A DNA stretch of 64,000 nucleotides from contig JBBIMA010000014.1 of assembly GCA_037444625.1 (NCBI GenBank), positions 8,163 through 72,162 of the forward strand. The letters run 5' to 3'. Below, piece by piece: positions 27,085-36,048 of the stretch. This DNA is from DTHT01 sp037444625 (GTDB lineage: Bacteria; Acidobacteriota; Terriglobia; Bryobacterales; Bryobacteraceae). Position numbers and translations under genes: made by a program. The notes beneath the pieces are model-generated. The model made no database searches. It was not told the DNA's origin and saw nothing but the letters and a program-made list of their open reading frames with translations. The number at the start of each line of letters is the position of its first letter. Within the stretch, counting starts at the first letter, position 1.

Positions 27085-29235
27085 TCATCGGATCACTTCG
27101 ATCAGATAGAAAGTGGTGGCGGGATCGCCCAGGGGAATCTCCCAGCCGTCTTCCAGCCGCCGGCCGCGGATGTCCTCGCCCATCTGCCGCGCGGCGCCGT
27201 CCAGGGCCTTGGCCCGCAGACCCACGGCGCCGTCCAGCTCGCGCAACATCACCCAGCCGGTGACCGGCTCAATCAAGGTGGGCGCCGTTCCCCACTCGCT
27301 CAGGAGCGTTCGCCGTTCGTTCCATTTCGCGCCGGAATTGGAGACGCGGGCGCCGGCCGTCAGCAGCAACCGGGCCGAGCGGTACAGCGGCCGCCCGTCC
27401 AGCGACTGGAGCGTAAGAGCGCAGAACGCGTTGCGGACGTCGGCCGCCAGATGCCGGGTCGCCTTCCGGTTGGCTTTCACGAAACCGATCAGGGCCTGTG
27501 TGCGCTCGGTGTCGATCGTCACCAGGCCTCCTTTCTCTTCGGAGAAGTGCCAGGCCAGCTCCTGGGTGTCGGAGACGATGGGGTTGGTCTCGGGCGCGGT
27601 GAACTTCTCGGTCGGTTCGCAGTCCAGGCAGCGGATCCGCGACCCGTGCCGCAAGGGAATCGAAAGCGGAAATCCCGGCGTGAAATAGGGGCGCTCGGCC
27701 TCCGGCAGTCGCAGGCTCTCGTTGACTTGCTCGGTCGAGTACGAGCGCAGCACCGTCTCTTTGGCCGGCTGCACGTCCGGGCGCAGAAACATCAGGGCTC
27801 CGGCGGCCAGTTGCGGCATCTTCACCGGATCCAGCGTAATGTCGAAGGGATCCGGCACCGCGGCCTGCCATTGCCCGGCGAGTTTCGGCTCGAAAGTGTA
27901 AAAGAAGATGCCGTCCCAATCCTGGAAAGCCGCATACGCGGCCAGAATGGGTATCATCTCGGCGGCGTATTCGTTGGGGTAAGGATGGTTCACCTCGCTG
28001 ACGGTGTACGGCTTGCCGGCGAAGGGCGAGCGGCTGAGTTTAACCACGGTGGAGCGGAGCGGCTGGTTCACCATGGGCGTGTTTCGCATTCCCCAGATGG
28101 CGTGATGCTGCCAGTATACGTGCCCGTCCATGATGTCCATCCGGGATGTGGAGCGGAGCAGCGGGTAGGGCGGGATCCAATAGGTGTGGTCGGCGGTGCC
28201 CACTATGAGCGATTTTACCCCCAGGGTCTCCTTCAGATACCGCTTCATATCCAGGAAGAATCCGGTCTCCAGCTCCGTGTAGAAGGCGGCCTCCGCGTAG
28301 AAGCGCTCCTTGGGCGCCTCCCGGAACTCCTCCCGCCGGAGCCGCGGAACGGGTCCCTCGCCCCGGACGCCCGCCAGGGCCCGCAGCCGGCGCAGTTCCT
28401 CCGGCTTCAGCCTCTGCCGGAGCCACGCATTGTAGCGTTCGGTGAGAAGCTTCTCGTAGTAAGGAGTGAGATCGAGCTGATACCTGACCGCATCTTTCGT
28501 CAGTTGCCCCCGCAGCCAGTTCCGGCTCCAGAACTCGAACAGGGAGTTCTCGTTGACGATCTCGACGATGGCCACCGCCGGTTCGTGCCGGTATTCCGAG
28601 CGGGTGTACGGGTTGTAGTGCGTCAGCAACTGCCGCGCGTATTCCCGCTGGAGCTCCAGCAGGCGCTCGCCGAAGTAGGTCATCCCTTTGGCGACGCCGA
28701 TCAGCTCGTAATCCGGCACGCCGTCTCCCTCTTTGTAAGTCCGTCCGACGTTCAGGTTCAGATTGGTATAGATCCCGCGCTTCTTCAGCTCCGCCACAAA
28801 GAAATCCAGCCGGTCCAACTGCTGCGGGTCCATCCGCCGGGTGTCGTTGCGGTCTCCGTCTATCAGTCCGCGCGGCACACTCCGGGTGGTCCGGTCCAGG
28901 AAGTGGAAGCGGACGCAATTGACTCCGAAGCGCGCCAGCGTGGCCGCCCAGAGGGCCGCATCCTCCTTGGGGGGCAGCAGCTCCGATCCTTTGGTCCAGC
29001 CCGTGATGTTCACGCCCCAGATCCGGAAGCGCTTGCCGTCGGGCCGGACCAGGTGCCCGTCTTTCACCTGGATAAAGCCGTGCTTGCCGGCGGGCGGATC
29101 GAGCAGAAAGGAGACATCGGCCGGCGAATCCGTGCGCTCCCAGTGGTTGATGGTGAAGGGGCGCATGGAGACCTCTTGCGCCGGTGCCAGGCTCAGCGCC
29201 AGACCGGCCGAAAGCACTGCAAACCGCCACGACAT
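27085..29235 (-). CDS. Secreted clan GH-A glycoside hydrolase (GH5-like)
   Basis: This is a 716-residue protein with a signal peptide (MSWRFAVLSAGLALSLAPAQ). The TIM barrel contains GKRFRIWGVNITGW, NCVRFHFLDR, the acid/base region AVAIVEIVNENSLFEFWSRN and the nucleophile region KPYTVSEVNHPYPNEYAA, the two strands expected in clan GH-A (cellulase/mannanase-like). A C-terminal beta domain follows. The stop overlaps the possible DUF5060 start (ATGA), and the ATG shares one base with the stop of the TonB receptor, so receptor and enzyme are translationally coupled. The polysaccharide target is unknown. Confidence 0.83.
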   Translation of the reverse strand: MSWRFAVLSAGLALSLAPAQEVSMRPFTINHWERTDSPADVSFLLDPPAGKHGFIQVKDGHLVRPDGKRFRIWGVNITGWTKGSELLPPKEDAALWAATLARFGVNCVRFHFLDRTTRSVPRGLIDGDRNDTRRMDPQQLDRLDFFVAELKKRGIYTNLNLNVGRTYKEGDGVPDYELIGVAKGMTYFGERLLELQREYARQLLTHYNPYTRSEYRHEPAVAIVEIVNENSLFEFWSRNWLRGQLTKDAVRYQLDLTPYYEKLLTERYNAWLRQRLKPEELRRLRALAGVRGEGPVPRLRREEFREAPKERFYAEAAFYTELETGFFLDMKRYLKETLGVKSLIVGTADHTYWIPPYPLLRSTSRMDIMDGHVYWQHHAIWGMRNTPMVNQPLRSTVVKLSRSPFAGKPYTVSEVNHPYPNEYAAEMIPILAAYAAFQDWDGIFFYTFEPKLAGQWQAAVPDPFDITLDPVKMPQLAAGALMFLRPDVQPAKETVLRSYSTEQVNESLRLPEAERPYFTPGFPLSIPLRHGSRIRCLDCEPTEKFTAPETNPIVSDTQELAWHFSEEKGGLVTIDTERTQALIGFVKANRKATRHLAADVRNAFCALTLQSLDGRPLYRSARLLLTAGARVSNSGAKWNERRTLLSEWGTAPTLIEPVTGWVMLRELDGAVGLRAKALDGAARQMGEDIRGRRLEDGWEIPLGDPATTFYLIEVIR

Positions 29236-32200
29236 CAGAAGAGCACCTTCAGGCCCAACTGCACCTGGCGGGGGGCGTTCTCCTGGCCGGTCACCACGCC
29301 GAACAACGCCGAACCTTGGGTGGTGTTCGGCTGGCTGAACAGAGGAGTATTTGCCAGATTGAACGCCTCCGCCCGGAACTGGACCGTGAGCCGCTCCGAC
29401 GGGCGGAAGCTCTTGAAGAGCGACAAATCAACGTGCTTGGCATTGTCTGCGCGCACGGCGGTGACCGTCCGGCCCAGGGTGCCGAAGGTGAAGGGAGCGG
29501 GCCGGACGATCTGGTTGGTGTCGAACCAGCGATCGATCGTGCGAGCGCCGCTCAGGGCCGGGCTGACGCCGGTCGAGTCGGGCCGCTGGTTGCCGCCGAA
29601 GGAATACGAGGTGTTCTGCGAGACGCCGAAGTTGCGCAGCGGCAACCCCCGCGCCAGCGTCACAATGGCATTGACCTGCCAGTTGCCGAGCACCGCATTG
29701 AGGCTCCGGCCCAGATTGGCCCCATAGGCCTTGCCGCGTCCGAAGGGAAGCTCATACGTCGTGTTGACTACCAGGCGATGCGGCTGGTCGTAAGTCGAAA
29801 CCGCTCGCTCACAGCTCCGGCAGTACCAGTTGCGCACCACGGCCGTGCCGCCCGCAAGATTCCACAGCCCGTCGGCGGCGTCGCTGATGGTTTTCGAAAA
29901 GGTGTACGAGGCCAGGAAGCTCAAGCCGGCCGAGAAGCGCCTCTCGAAACGCGTCTGGAGCGCGTGGTAATTCGAATTGCCCCAGCCGGCATTCTTGGCC
30001 TGAAACCCGGTGTAGTGCGGATAGGGCCGTAAGAGCTGTCCGCGCTGAACCGTAGATTGCGCCAGGGTGCCGCTCTTGATGATTCCATAGAAGGGATTCG
30101 GCACCGTGGCCAGCAGCTCGTTCCCCATGGACAGATAGGCGGGGTTCATTTGGTTGAGTTCGGGACTGGGAATGAACAAAGGCAGGTGCGTTCCTTTGTT
30201 GCCCGCATAGGCGATCTCCCAGACCGCGTTAGGTCCGAATTCCCGCTGGATGGTGAAATTCCACTGCTGGTTGTACGGCGGAAATAGCACCGCGGGCCAG
30301 CCGTCCCAGAGGGTGTAGCCCACCTGGGTGAGCAACCCGTTCGCCGTCCCCGTATAGAGGTTAAACCCGTCGGGAAACGGATTGCTCAGCAAGTGGTTGG
30401 GCGTCACCCCGTCGGGCTTCGTGCCGATCCAGGGAGTTTCCGACTGGAAGGCGGCCCCCACGTAGTGCCGGCTGGCCCCGTACGGCGGCACGCCGAAGAA
30501 AATCCCGTAGCCGGAGCGGATGACCGTGGACGGATTCAGTTGCCAGGCCAGTCCCACCCGCGGGTTGAGCTGCCGCAGGTCGGTCTCCCGGATGGCGCGA
30601 CGGCCCAGCGTGCTGCCTCCGAACAAGGTTCCCCCGCGCAGTTCCATTCCCGTCTGATCCGAGAGCGGGTTGCGAATGTAGGGGTCTATGGCGGTGAGCC
30701 GGTTGTAACGCTCGGTAGTCCCGGCCTCGAAGTCCCACCGGAATCCCAGGTTCAAAGTGAGCCTCGAATTCACTTTGAAATCATCCTGGATGTAGAACGC
30801 TTTGTAGTGATTGGCGTTGGCCGGCCGAATCTGGTGGGTCATGCGCCCCGTGCCGGTGCCGAGCAGAAAGGAAGCATACGCCACGCCTGCGGTGCTGCTC
30901 GGCGTGCGCGGATCGGGGCCCTGAGTGAAAGCCCGGGTGAAGTTGTACGAGCCGGTAGGCACGTCGAGCTGGCCGAAATTCACGTAGTTGATGCGGGCAT
31001 CGAGGCCCAGCTTCAGGCTGTGCCGGCCGATGAGCAGGGAGAGATTGGCGATCATGCTGTGCGTGGTGTCGCCCATCAGGTAGAGGTCCCCGCCGTTCGG
31101 TCCCAGTTGGGTGAAATCCTGGATGGTCACGTTGGGAAAAATCGGGTGGTCGGCTATCCGCTCAATGGTCGCCGGAAGGCCCAGCTCCGTAACCCGAAAA
31201 CCTCCTTCTCCGCTCAGCGTGGTGCTCCACGGCACCCGGTTGGCCGACACCCGGCCCATCCCATAACGCAGGTTCAGCACGCCTGCCGTCCCCACAATGT
31301 GCGTGTAATCCAGCATGGCGTTCTGAAGTCGCTGAAACATCGGTTCGCAGCAGCCCGGGTCGGCGATGTTCCCCCAGAAATTGGGCTTACTGTAAATGCT
31401 GTCCATGAAGGTGTAGCGCCCCGTCAGCCGCCGGCTGCTGCTGAACTGGTGATCCAGTTTCGCCTCATAACGGTCCTGCGGCTCCGGATAGGCTTTTTGC
31501 AGGATGAGGTTCTGCTGGCGGGTGAAGGGCCTCCCCGGGGCGTTCGGTTCCGGGTAGTACTTCTGGATGGCCAGCGCCACGGGGTTCAGTAGCGCTGCCG
31601 GAAGACGGTTGCCGGGAAACGGGTCGCGCAGGTAGTAGCCGGATCTGGCCGGATCGGGCCGGGTGCTAAACGGGTCATAGACTCGGATCATCTGACCGGC
31701 GGAGTTGAGGGTCTCGGAAAAGTTCCCTTGCCGCTCCAAAGCGCTGGGCACGGTATGCTGCGCGAATTGAGCCCGGCGCTGTCGCATGCCTTCGTAGTTG
31801 AAGAAGAAGAACGTGCGGTTCCTCCCGTCGTAGGCTTTGGGCAGCAGCACCGGCCCTCCCAAGCTGGCGCCGAACTGGTTGCGCTTGAAGCTGGCGAGCT
31901 TCGTGCCGGCCCGGTTAGCGAAAAAGTTGTTCGCATCCAACTTGCTATTGCGCAAGAACTCAAAGAGGCTCCCGTGCAGCTCGTTGGTTCCGGACTTGGT
32001 TACCATGGTGACCAATCCCCCGCCGCTCCGACCGTATTCCGCCGAGTAGGCATTGGTCTGAATCCGGAACTCCTGAATGCCCTCGACCGACGGGATGGCG
32101 CTGATGGCCGAGATGGTGGGAATGTTGTGGGACACGGTGGCGGTCACCCCGTCCAGCATGATGTCGGTGGTGGACTCCTGGCCCCCGTTGACGATGAAGT

Positions 32201-32723
32201 GGTGCCCGTAAAAGGTGTCGTCCACCCCGCTGGTGGTTCGGGTCTGGAACACTCCGGGCACCAGCGACGTCAGGGTGTAAATGTTGCGCCCGTTCAGCGG
32301 CAGGTCCACAATCCGCTTGTTCTCAACCACCGCGCTCAGGGTCGAGGAGCCCGCCTCGAGCATTTGCGCGCGCTCCTGAACCGTCACTTCTTCGGTCACC
32401 TGACCCACTTCCAGAGTGATATTGACGGTGGCGTGCTGCTGTGTGCTCAGGGGTAACCCCGCCATTACAAACGTGCGGAACCCCGGGGCTCCGACCGAAA
32501 TGCGGTAGCGACCGGGCGGGAGCTGCGAAACCACATACAGGCCCGTCTCGTTGCTGGCGGCGTGGAAGCTGGTGTTGCGGTCCAGATCGGTGACCGTCAC
32601 GGCCGCCCGGGCAACCACTGCGCCGGTCTGGTCCGTCACGATGCCGGAAATCGAGCCGGTGAAGGCCTGGCCGTACGACAGAAGGGGAAGCATGCAGCCG
32701 ATGAGGAGCAGACGTGGCAGCAT
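29235..32723 (-). CDS. TonB-dependent outer-membrane receptor with carboxypeptidase-regulatory-like domain
   Basis: This is a 1162-residue protein. The signal peptide MLPRLLLIGCMLPLLSYGQA is followed by a beta-sandwich domain (FTGSISGIVTDQTGAVVARA, residues about 20-100), the plug (LPLNGRNIYTLTSLVPGV, MLDGVTATVS, GGLVTMVTKSGTNELHGSLF) and a large beta-barrel ending in Phe (LGLKVLF), as usual for outer-membrane barrels. Size and domain order match the Oar-like receptors common in Acidobacteriota. I start at 32723 because AAAGGAGAA precedes it; a 60-residue upstream extension lacks a signal. It heads the operon that includes two glycosidases and an MFS transporter, so it probably imports an oligosaccharide. 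Confidence 0.92.
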   Translation of the reverse strand: MLPRLLLIGCMLPLLSYGQAFTGSISGIVTDQTGAVVARAAVTVTDLDRNTSFHAASNETGLYVVSQLPPGRYRISVGAPGFRTFVMAGLPLSTQQHATVNITLEVGQVTEEVTVQERAQMLEAGSSTLSAVVENKRIVDLPLNGRNIYTLTSLVPGVFQTRTTSGVDDTFYGHHFIVNGGQESTTDIMLDGVTATVSHNIPTISAISAIPSVEGIQEFRIQTNAYSAEYGRSGGGLVTMVTKSGTNELHGSLFEFLRNSKLDANNFFANRAGTKLASFKRNQFGASLGGPVLLPKAYDGRNRTFFFFNYEGMRQRRAQFAQHTVPSALERQGNFSETLNSAGQMIRVYDPFSTRPDPARSGYYLRDPFPGNRLPAALLNPVALAIQKYYPEPNAPGRPFTRQQNLILQKAYPEPQDRYEAKLDHQFSSSRRLTGRYTFMDSIYSKPNFWGNIADPGCCEPMFQRLQNAMLDYTHIVGTAGVLNLRYGMGRVSANRVPWSTTLSGEGGFRVTELGLPATIERIADHPIFPNVTIQDFTQLGPNGGDLYLMGDTTHSMIANLSLLIGRHSLKLGLDARINYVNFGQLDVPTGSYNFTRAFTQGPDPRTPSSTAGVAYASFLLGTGTGRMTHQIRPANANHYKAFYIQDDFKVNSRLTLNLGFRWDFEAGTTERYNRLTAIDPYIRNPLSDQTGMELRGGTLFGGSTLGRRAIRETDLRQLNPRVGLAWQLNPSTVIRSGYGIFFGVPPYGASRHYVGAAFQSETPWIGTKPDGVTPNHLLSNPFPDGFNLYTGTANGLLTQVGYTLWDGWPAVLFPPYNQQWNFTIQREFGPNAVWEIAYAGNKGTHLPLFIPSPELNQMNPAYLSMGNELLATVPNPFYGIIKSGTLAQSTVQRGQLLRPYPHYTGFQAKNAGWGNSNYHALQTRFERRFSAGLSFLASYTFSKTISDAADGLWNLAGGTAVVRNWYCRSCERAVSTYDQPHRLVVNTTYELPFGRGKAYGANLGRSLNAVLGNWQVNAIVTLARGLPLRNFGVSQNTSYSFGGNQRPDSTGVSPALSGARTIDRWFDTNQIVRPAPFTFGTLGRTVTAVRADNAKHVDLSLFKSFRPSERLTVQFRAEAFNLANTPLFSQPNTTQGSALFGVVTGQENAPRQVQLGLKVLF

Positions 32724-32761
32724 AAGCTTGGTTCTCCTTTCGACCATCTCCGCTGAGGGTG

Positions 32762-32790
32762 ATGCTACGGCAAGCCCGGCGGCGGCACAA
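32762..32790 (-). promoter_or_regulatory. Promoter of the 32723-22855 operon
   Basis: On the minus strand TTGTGC (32790-32785) and TAGCAT (32767-32762) are separated by 17 bp and lie about 40 nt before the receptor ATG. No GCAT-N4-ATGC palindrome is found here, so this operon is not obviously part of the neighbouring regulon. Confidence 0.6.
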
Positions 32791-32942
32791 GGGCCGGAGG
32801 TGGGGGGCGGTTCCGTTCCGCATGCCAGAACAAAGGCGTGCTGGGATGCGGAACTTCGGCGGCGCCGGGGTGCGAGGTCAGCCGAGTCGCCGTACCGCAT
32901 CACGGAACGCCGGCCGCCGTTCGGTCCCCCCGACGCGACCGC

Positions 32943-32972
32943 TTGACGCGCGGCGCCGGGCAGTGATACCGT
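32943..32972 (+). promoter_or_regulatory. Promoter of the DUF5060/DUF4038 glycosidase gene
   Basis: TTGACG (32943-32948) and TACCGT (32967-32972) are separated by 18 bp. The operator at 32996 begins 23 bp after the -10 element, nearly the same distance as at the transketolase promoter. Confidence 0.55.
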
Positions 32973-32994
32973 AGGTTTGCATTGGAGACCGGCA

Positions 32995-34521
32995 ATGCAT
33001 AAATATGCAAAAGCCCCCGCCCTTCTGGCGCTGCCTTTCGTTTTTCTCGTGGCCGGGGCCGCCTGGCCTCGGCAGACCGCCTCTCTCCCCCCGCCGCCCG
33101 AGAACGTCGAGCGCTGGGGCGTCTTTGAGCTGACCCTGAGCGGCCCGCGGGGCGGTAACCCCTTTGTCGAGGTCCGCTTCGGGGCCGAGTTCCGCTATCA
33201 GCATCGGACGGTCCGCGTGGACGGATTCTATGACGGCGAGGGCGTTTATCGCGTGCGTTTCATGCCCGATGTCACGGGCGTCTGGACTTACACGACCGCG
33301 GCCAACCGCCCCGAGCTGGACGGCAGGACCGGCCAGTTCACCTGTGTGCCGCCTTCGAAAGGCAACCACGGGCCGGTCCGCGTGCGGAACGTCTCTCACT
33401 TCGGCTACGCCGACGGCACGCCCTATTTCCCGGTCGGAACCACCTGTTACGCTTGGACGCACCAGGGCGATGAGCTCGAGCAGCAGACGCTCAAGACCCT
33501 GCGCGGCGCCCCCTTCAACAAGCTGCGCATGTGCGTCTTCCCGAAGGATTACGTTTACAACCGGAACGAGCCCCCGCTTTACCCCTTCGAGCGGGACGCC
33601 GCCGGCCGGAACGACTACACCCGCTTCAACCCCCAATACTTCCGGCGGTTCGAGCGGCGGGTTCAGGATCTGCTCAAGCTGGGCATCGAAGCGGATTTGA
33701 TCCTCTTCCATCCTTACGACCGTTGGGGCTACGCGAAGATGCCGGCCGAGGCGGATGACCGCTACCTCCGCTACGTGGTGGCCCGCCTGGCGGCCTACCG
33801 CAACGTCTGGTGGTCCCTGGCCAACGAATTCGACTTCATGAAAGAGAAGACCATGGCCGACTGGGATCGCTTCTTCCGCATCGTCCAGGAGAGCGACCCG
33901 TACCAGCATTTGCGCTCCATCCACAACGGAAGGTTGCTCTACGACCACGGCAAGCCCTGGGTGACCCACGTCAGCATCCAGAGTTCCGAATTGGAAAAGG
34001 CGCGAGAGCTGGTCGCTACCTACCGAAAGCCGGTGATCTATGACGAATGCAAGTATGAGGGCAATATTCCGCAGCGCTGGGGCAACATTTCGGCGCGCGA
34101 GATGGTGCGGCGGTTCTGGCTGGGAACCGTCGCCGGGGCTTACGTGGGTCACGGCGAAACCTACTTGGATCCCCACGACGTTCTGTGGTGGTCCAAAGGC
34201 GGCGTGCTGCGGGGCGAGAGCCCGCCGCGAATCGCTTTCCTGCGGAAGATCCTCGAGGAGGGACCCGCCGAAGGAATCACCGGCCGGGCCTCTTACTACC
34301 CATCGGGCGGCCAGGAGGGCCAGTACTACCTGTATTATTTCGACGTCCACCAGCCCGCCCAGTATGAGTTCGAACTGCCCCAAGGCGGTCCCTACCGCGC
34401 CGAGATCATAGACCCCTGGGAGATGACCATCACTCCCGTAGCGGGGACCTTCCAGGGCAAGTTCACACTACGGCTGCCCGGGCGGCCGCACCTGGCGGTG
34501 CGCATCCGCAAGGTCAACTAA
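32995..34521 (+). CDS. Secreted DUF5060/DUF4038-type glycoside hydrolase
   Basis: This is a 508-residue protein. The signal peptide MHKYAKAPALLALPFVFLVA is followed by a DUF5060 beta-sandwich (about 35-125; GVYRVRFMPDVTGVWTYTTA) and a TIM barrel. The barrel has ADGTPYFPVGTTCYAW, VWWSLANEFDFMKEKTMADW with the likely acid/base Glu, and RKPVIYDECKYEGNI with a likely nucleophile Glu. DUF4038 relatives include the GH140 apiosidases, but this domain arrangement is not exactly that of GH140. A C-terminal beta domain completes it. The ribosome site TTGGAGA is 8 nt upstream. Control by operator A links it to the transketolase/kinase/isomerase operon. Confidence 0.82.
   Translation: MHKYAKAPALLALPFVFLVAGAAWPRQTASLPPPPENVERWGVFELTLSGPRGGNPFVEVRFGAEFRYQHRTVRVDGFYDGEGVYRVRFMPDVTGVWTYTTAANRPELDGRTGQFTCVPPSKGNHGPVRVRNVSHFGYADGTPYFPVGTTCYAWTHQGDELEQQTLKTLRGAPFNKLRMCVFPKDYVYNRNEPPLYPFERDAAGRNDYTRFNPQYFRRFERRVQDLLKLGIEADLILFHPYDRWGYAKMPAEADDRYLRYVVARLAAYRNVWWSLANEFDFMKEKTMADWDRFFRIVQESDPYQHLRSIHNGRLLYDHGKPWVTHVSIQSSELEKARELVATYRKPVIYDECKYEGNIPQRWGNISAREMVRRFWLGTVAGAYVGHGETYLDPHDVLWWSKGGVLRGESPPRIAFLRKILEEGPAEGITGRASYYPSGGQEGQYYLYYFDVHQPAQYEFELPQGGPYRAEIIDPWEMTITPVAGTFQGKFTLRLPGRPHLAVRIRKVN
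32996..33009. promoter_or_regulatory. Operator A: TGCATAAATATGCA
   Basis: This palindrome, TGCAT-AAAT-ATGCA, is one of five GCAT-N4-ATGC sites in the second sugar locus. It overlaps the start codon (ATG at 32995) of the glycosidase gene and would block transcription elongation or initiation just after the start site. Confidence 0.75.
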
Positions 34522-34619
34522 CCGGGGGATCGGCACGCAACAGCGGCGCGATTGCCCTTGCCGCCCGCGCCTGAGAAGCAGCGGGGCGCGGCGGCCTCGA
34601 ATGGAGGCGGGATGCCGCT

Positions 34620-35960
34620 TCAACGGCCCGAAGCCGGTTCCGCCGCGCGCGGTCGGCGGTCCTGGCCGCGCGCCGCGCCCTGCGCGGCCGGAGCCTTGGC
34701 CCGAAGGAGCCGCGCGGCGAAGTCGCCCAGGAATTGCTCCCGCCAGCGGTTGACGTGCTTTGCGCCGGGGTGAATGCCCTCGGCGGCCTCCGGACGAGGG
34801 TCGTCGGTCCACCAGTGGGGATGCCGCGCCGAGGGCCGCTTGGTGCGCTCGGCCGGGGGCGGCGCCGCGGTGAATCGGCCCGTCAGCCCGTCCAGCGGGG
34901 AGAAGTTACTCCGAATCACATAGGACCATACCTTGGCGTCGCGCGGTGAGAAGCGGAAGCGCAGCACGCCGCTCTCGTTGGCCGCCACCGCCGGTATGCG
35001 TCCGTCGAAAATCATGCGCGCCCAATGCTGGAGCGTCATGCCGGCGGGCGCCGGCAGCCGCCACTCGACGACGCCGAAGACCTCGGCCCGATCCGCCTCG
35101 GTGGTCAGGCGCTCGAAGACGGTTTTCCTCCCGTCCCAAACGCGCACGAACTGCCCGCCCCAGGACGGCCGCGCCGGGTCTTCCGGCCTGCCGCGCAACA
35201 AGTAACCCACCGACGGGCTGTCGCCCATCTTGACGGTCCCTTTGAGCAGTGTCGCGAAGAAGTCCCCCAGCGCTCCCCGGCCCGCGACGCGGCTGGCCAC
35301 GAAGGACGTGTTGCCCCACTCGCCGGCCTGTCGGCCGCCCACGAACCAGCCGCGGTAGGTGGCGTTGGCTTCTATCATCCACAGCCGCGGATGGTGCTCC
35401 TCAATGTAGTTATACGCATCCACGCTCCACATCTTGTTCGGCCCGCCGATGAAGTAGACCCGGAGCTTCGGCAGAATGTCGGGAGCATCATGGAGCGCCT
35501 GGGCCAGATCCTCGATTCCGCCCCAGACCAGCACCCAGAGCGGCCGCGGATCGGAGCGCCGCGCGCACCGCATGATCCATTGGGAGCCTTCCGTCGGCCT
35601 TCCCACTCCGGAGGGCCCGGGGGCTTCGGTGGCGCCCTGCTTGGTGAGTGCGCGCAGCGCCTCGGGCGTGGGGTAACTCGCCGAGTGCGTCCGCAGGTTA
35701 GCGTAGTCCCGCTCGTAATAGCCGATGACTTGAAGGATGTGCTCCTTTCGCCCCGGCCCGTAAGGCGACGAGATCAGCCCTTCCACGTCGAACACGTCGG
35801 CGTAGAGCAGGAAGTGCACCAGGGATTGAAAGTCGTCCGGGTCCGTCCCGCCGATGTCGGTCGAGACGATCACCCGGAGCCGATCGCCCGCCAGGGCGCC
35901 GCCCTCGGGCGGCGCCGTCAGCGGCAACAAGAGTAGGGCCGGCAGGGAGAAGGCGTTCAT
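34620..35960 (-). CDS. Secreted nucleoside-hydrolase-like protein (DUF1593 type)
   Basis: This is a 446-residue protein with a signal peptide (MNAFSLPALLLLPLTAPPEG). The motif RVIVSTDIGGTDPDDFQSLV matches the N-terminal Asp cluster of the nucleoside hydrolase fold that binds calcium. PLWVLVWGGIEDLAQAL and YFIGGPNKMWSVDAYNYIEE are also family motifs. A C-terminal beta domain follows (RIPAVAANESGVLRFRFSPR). DUF1593 proteins are nucleoside-hydrolase-like and often secreted, but their natural substrate is uncertain. It lies 88 nt downstream of the second TonB receptor on the same strand. A TATACT box lies about 16 nt before the ATG. Confidence 0.82.
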   Translation of the reverse strand: MNAFSLPALLLLPLTAPPEGGALAGDRLRVIVSTDIGGTDPDDFQSLVHFLLYADVFDVEGLISSPYGPGRKEHILQVIGYYERDYANLRTHSASYPTPEALRALTKQGATEAPGPSGVGRPTEGSQWIMRCARRSDPRPLWVLVWGGIEDLAQALHDAPDILPKLRVYFIGGPNKMWSVDAYNYIEEHHPRLWMIEANATYRGWFVGGRQAGEWGNTSFVASRVAGRGALGDFFATLLKGTVKMGDSPSVGYLLRGRPEDPARPSWGGQFVRVWDGRKTVFERLTTEADRAEVFGVVEWRLPAPAGMTLQHWARMIFDGRIPAVAANESGVLRFRFSPRDAKVWSYVIRSNFSPLDGLTGRFTAAPPPAERTKRPSARHPHWWTDDPRPEAAEGIHPGAKHVNRWREQFLGDFAARLLRAKAPAAQGAARGQDRRPRAAEPASGR

Positions 35961-36048
35961 AGCAAGCCCGGAGGGAAGTATAGCCTCCCAGCCCCCCGGC
36001 CTGCCGCCGGTCCGGGCCGCTCTGCGCCGCCGATGCGCCGGGTAGGGA

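Noticed and set aside
34522..34619. Possible terminator hairpin between convergent genes
   Set aside because: GC-rich complementary stretches exist but pair imperfectly and no T-run follows on either strand.
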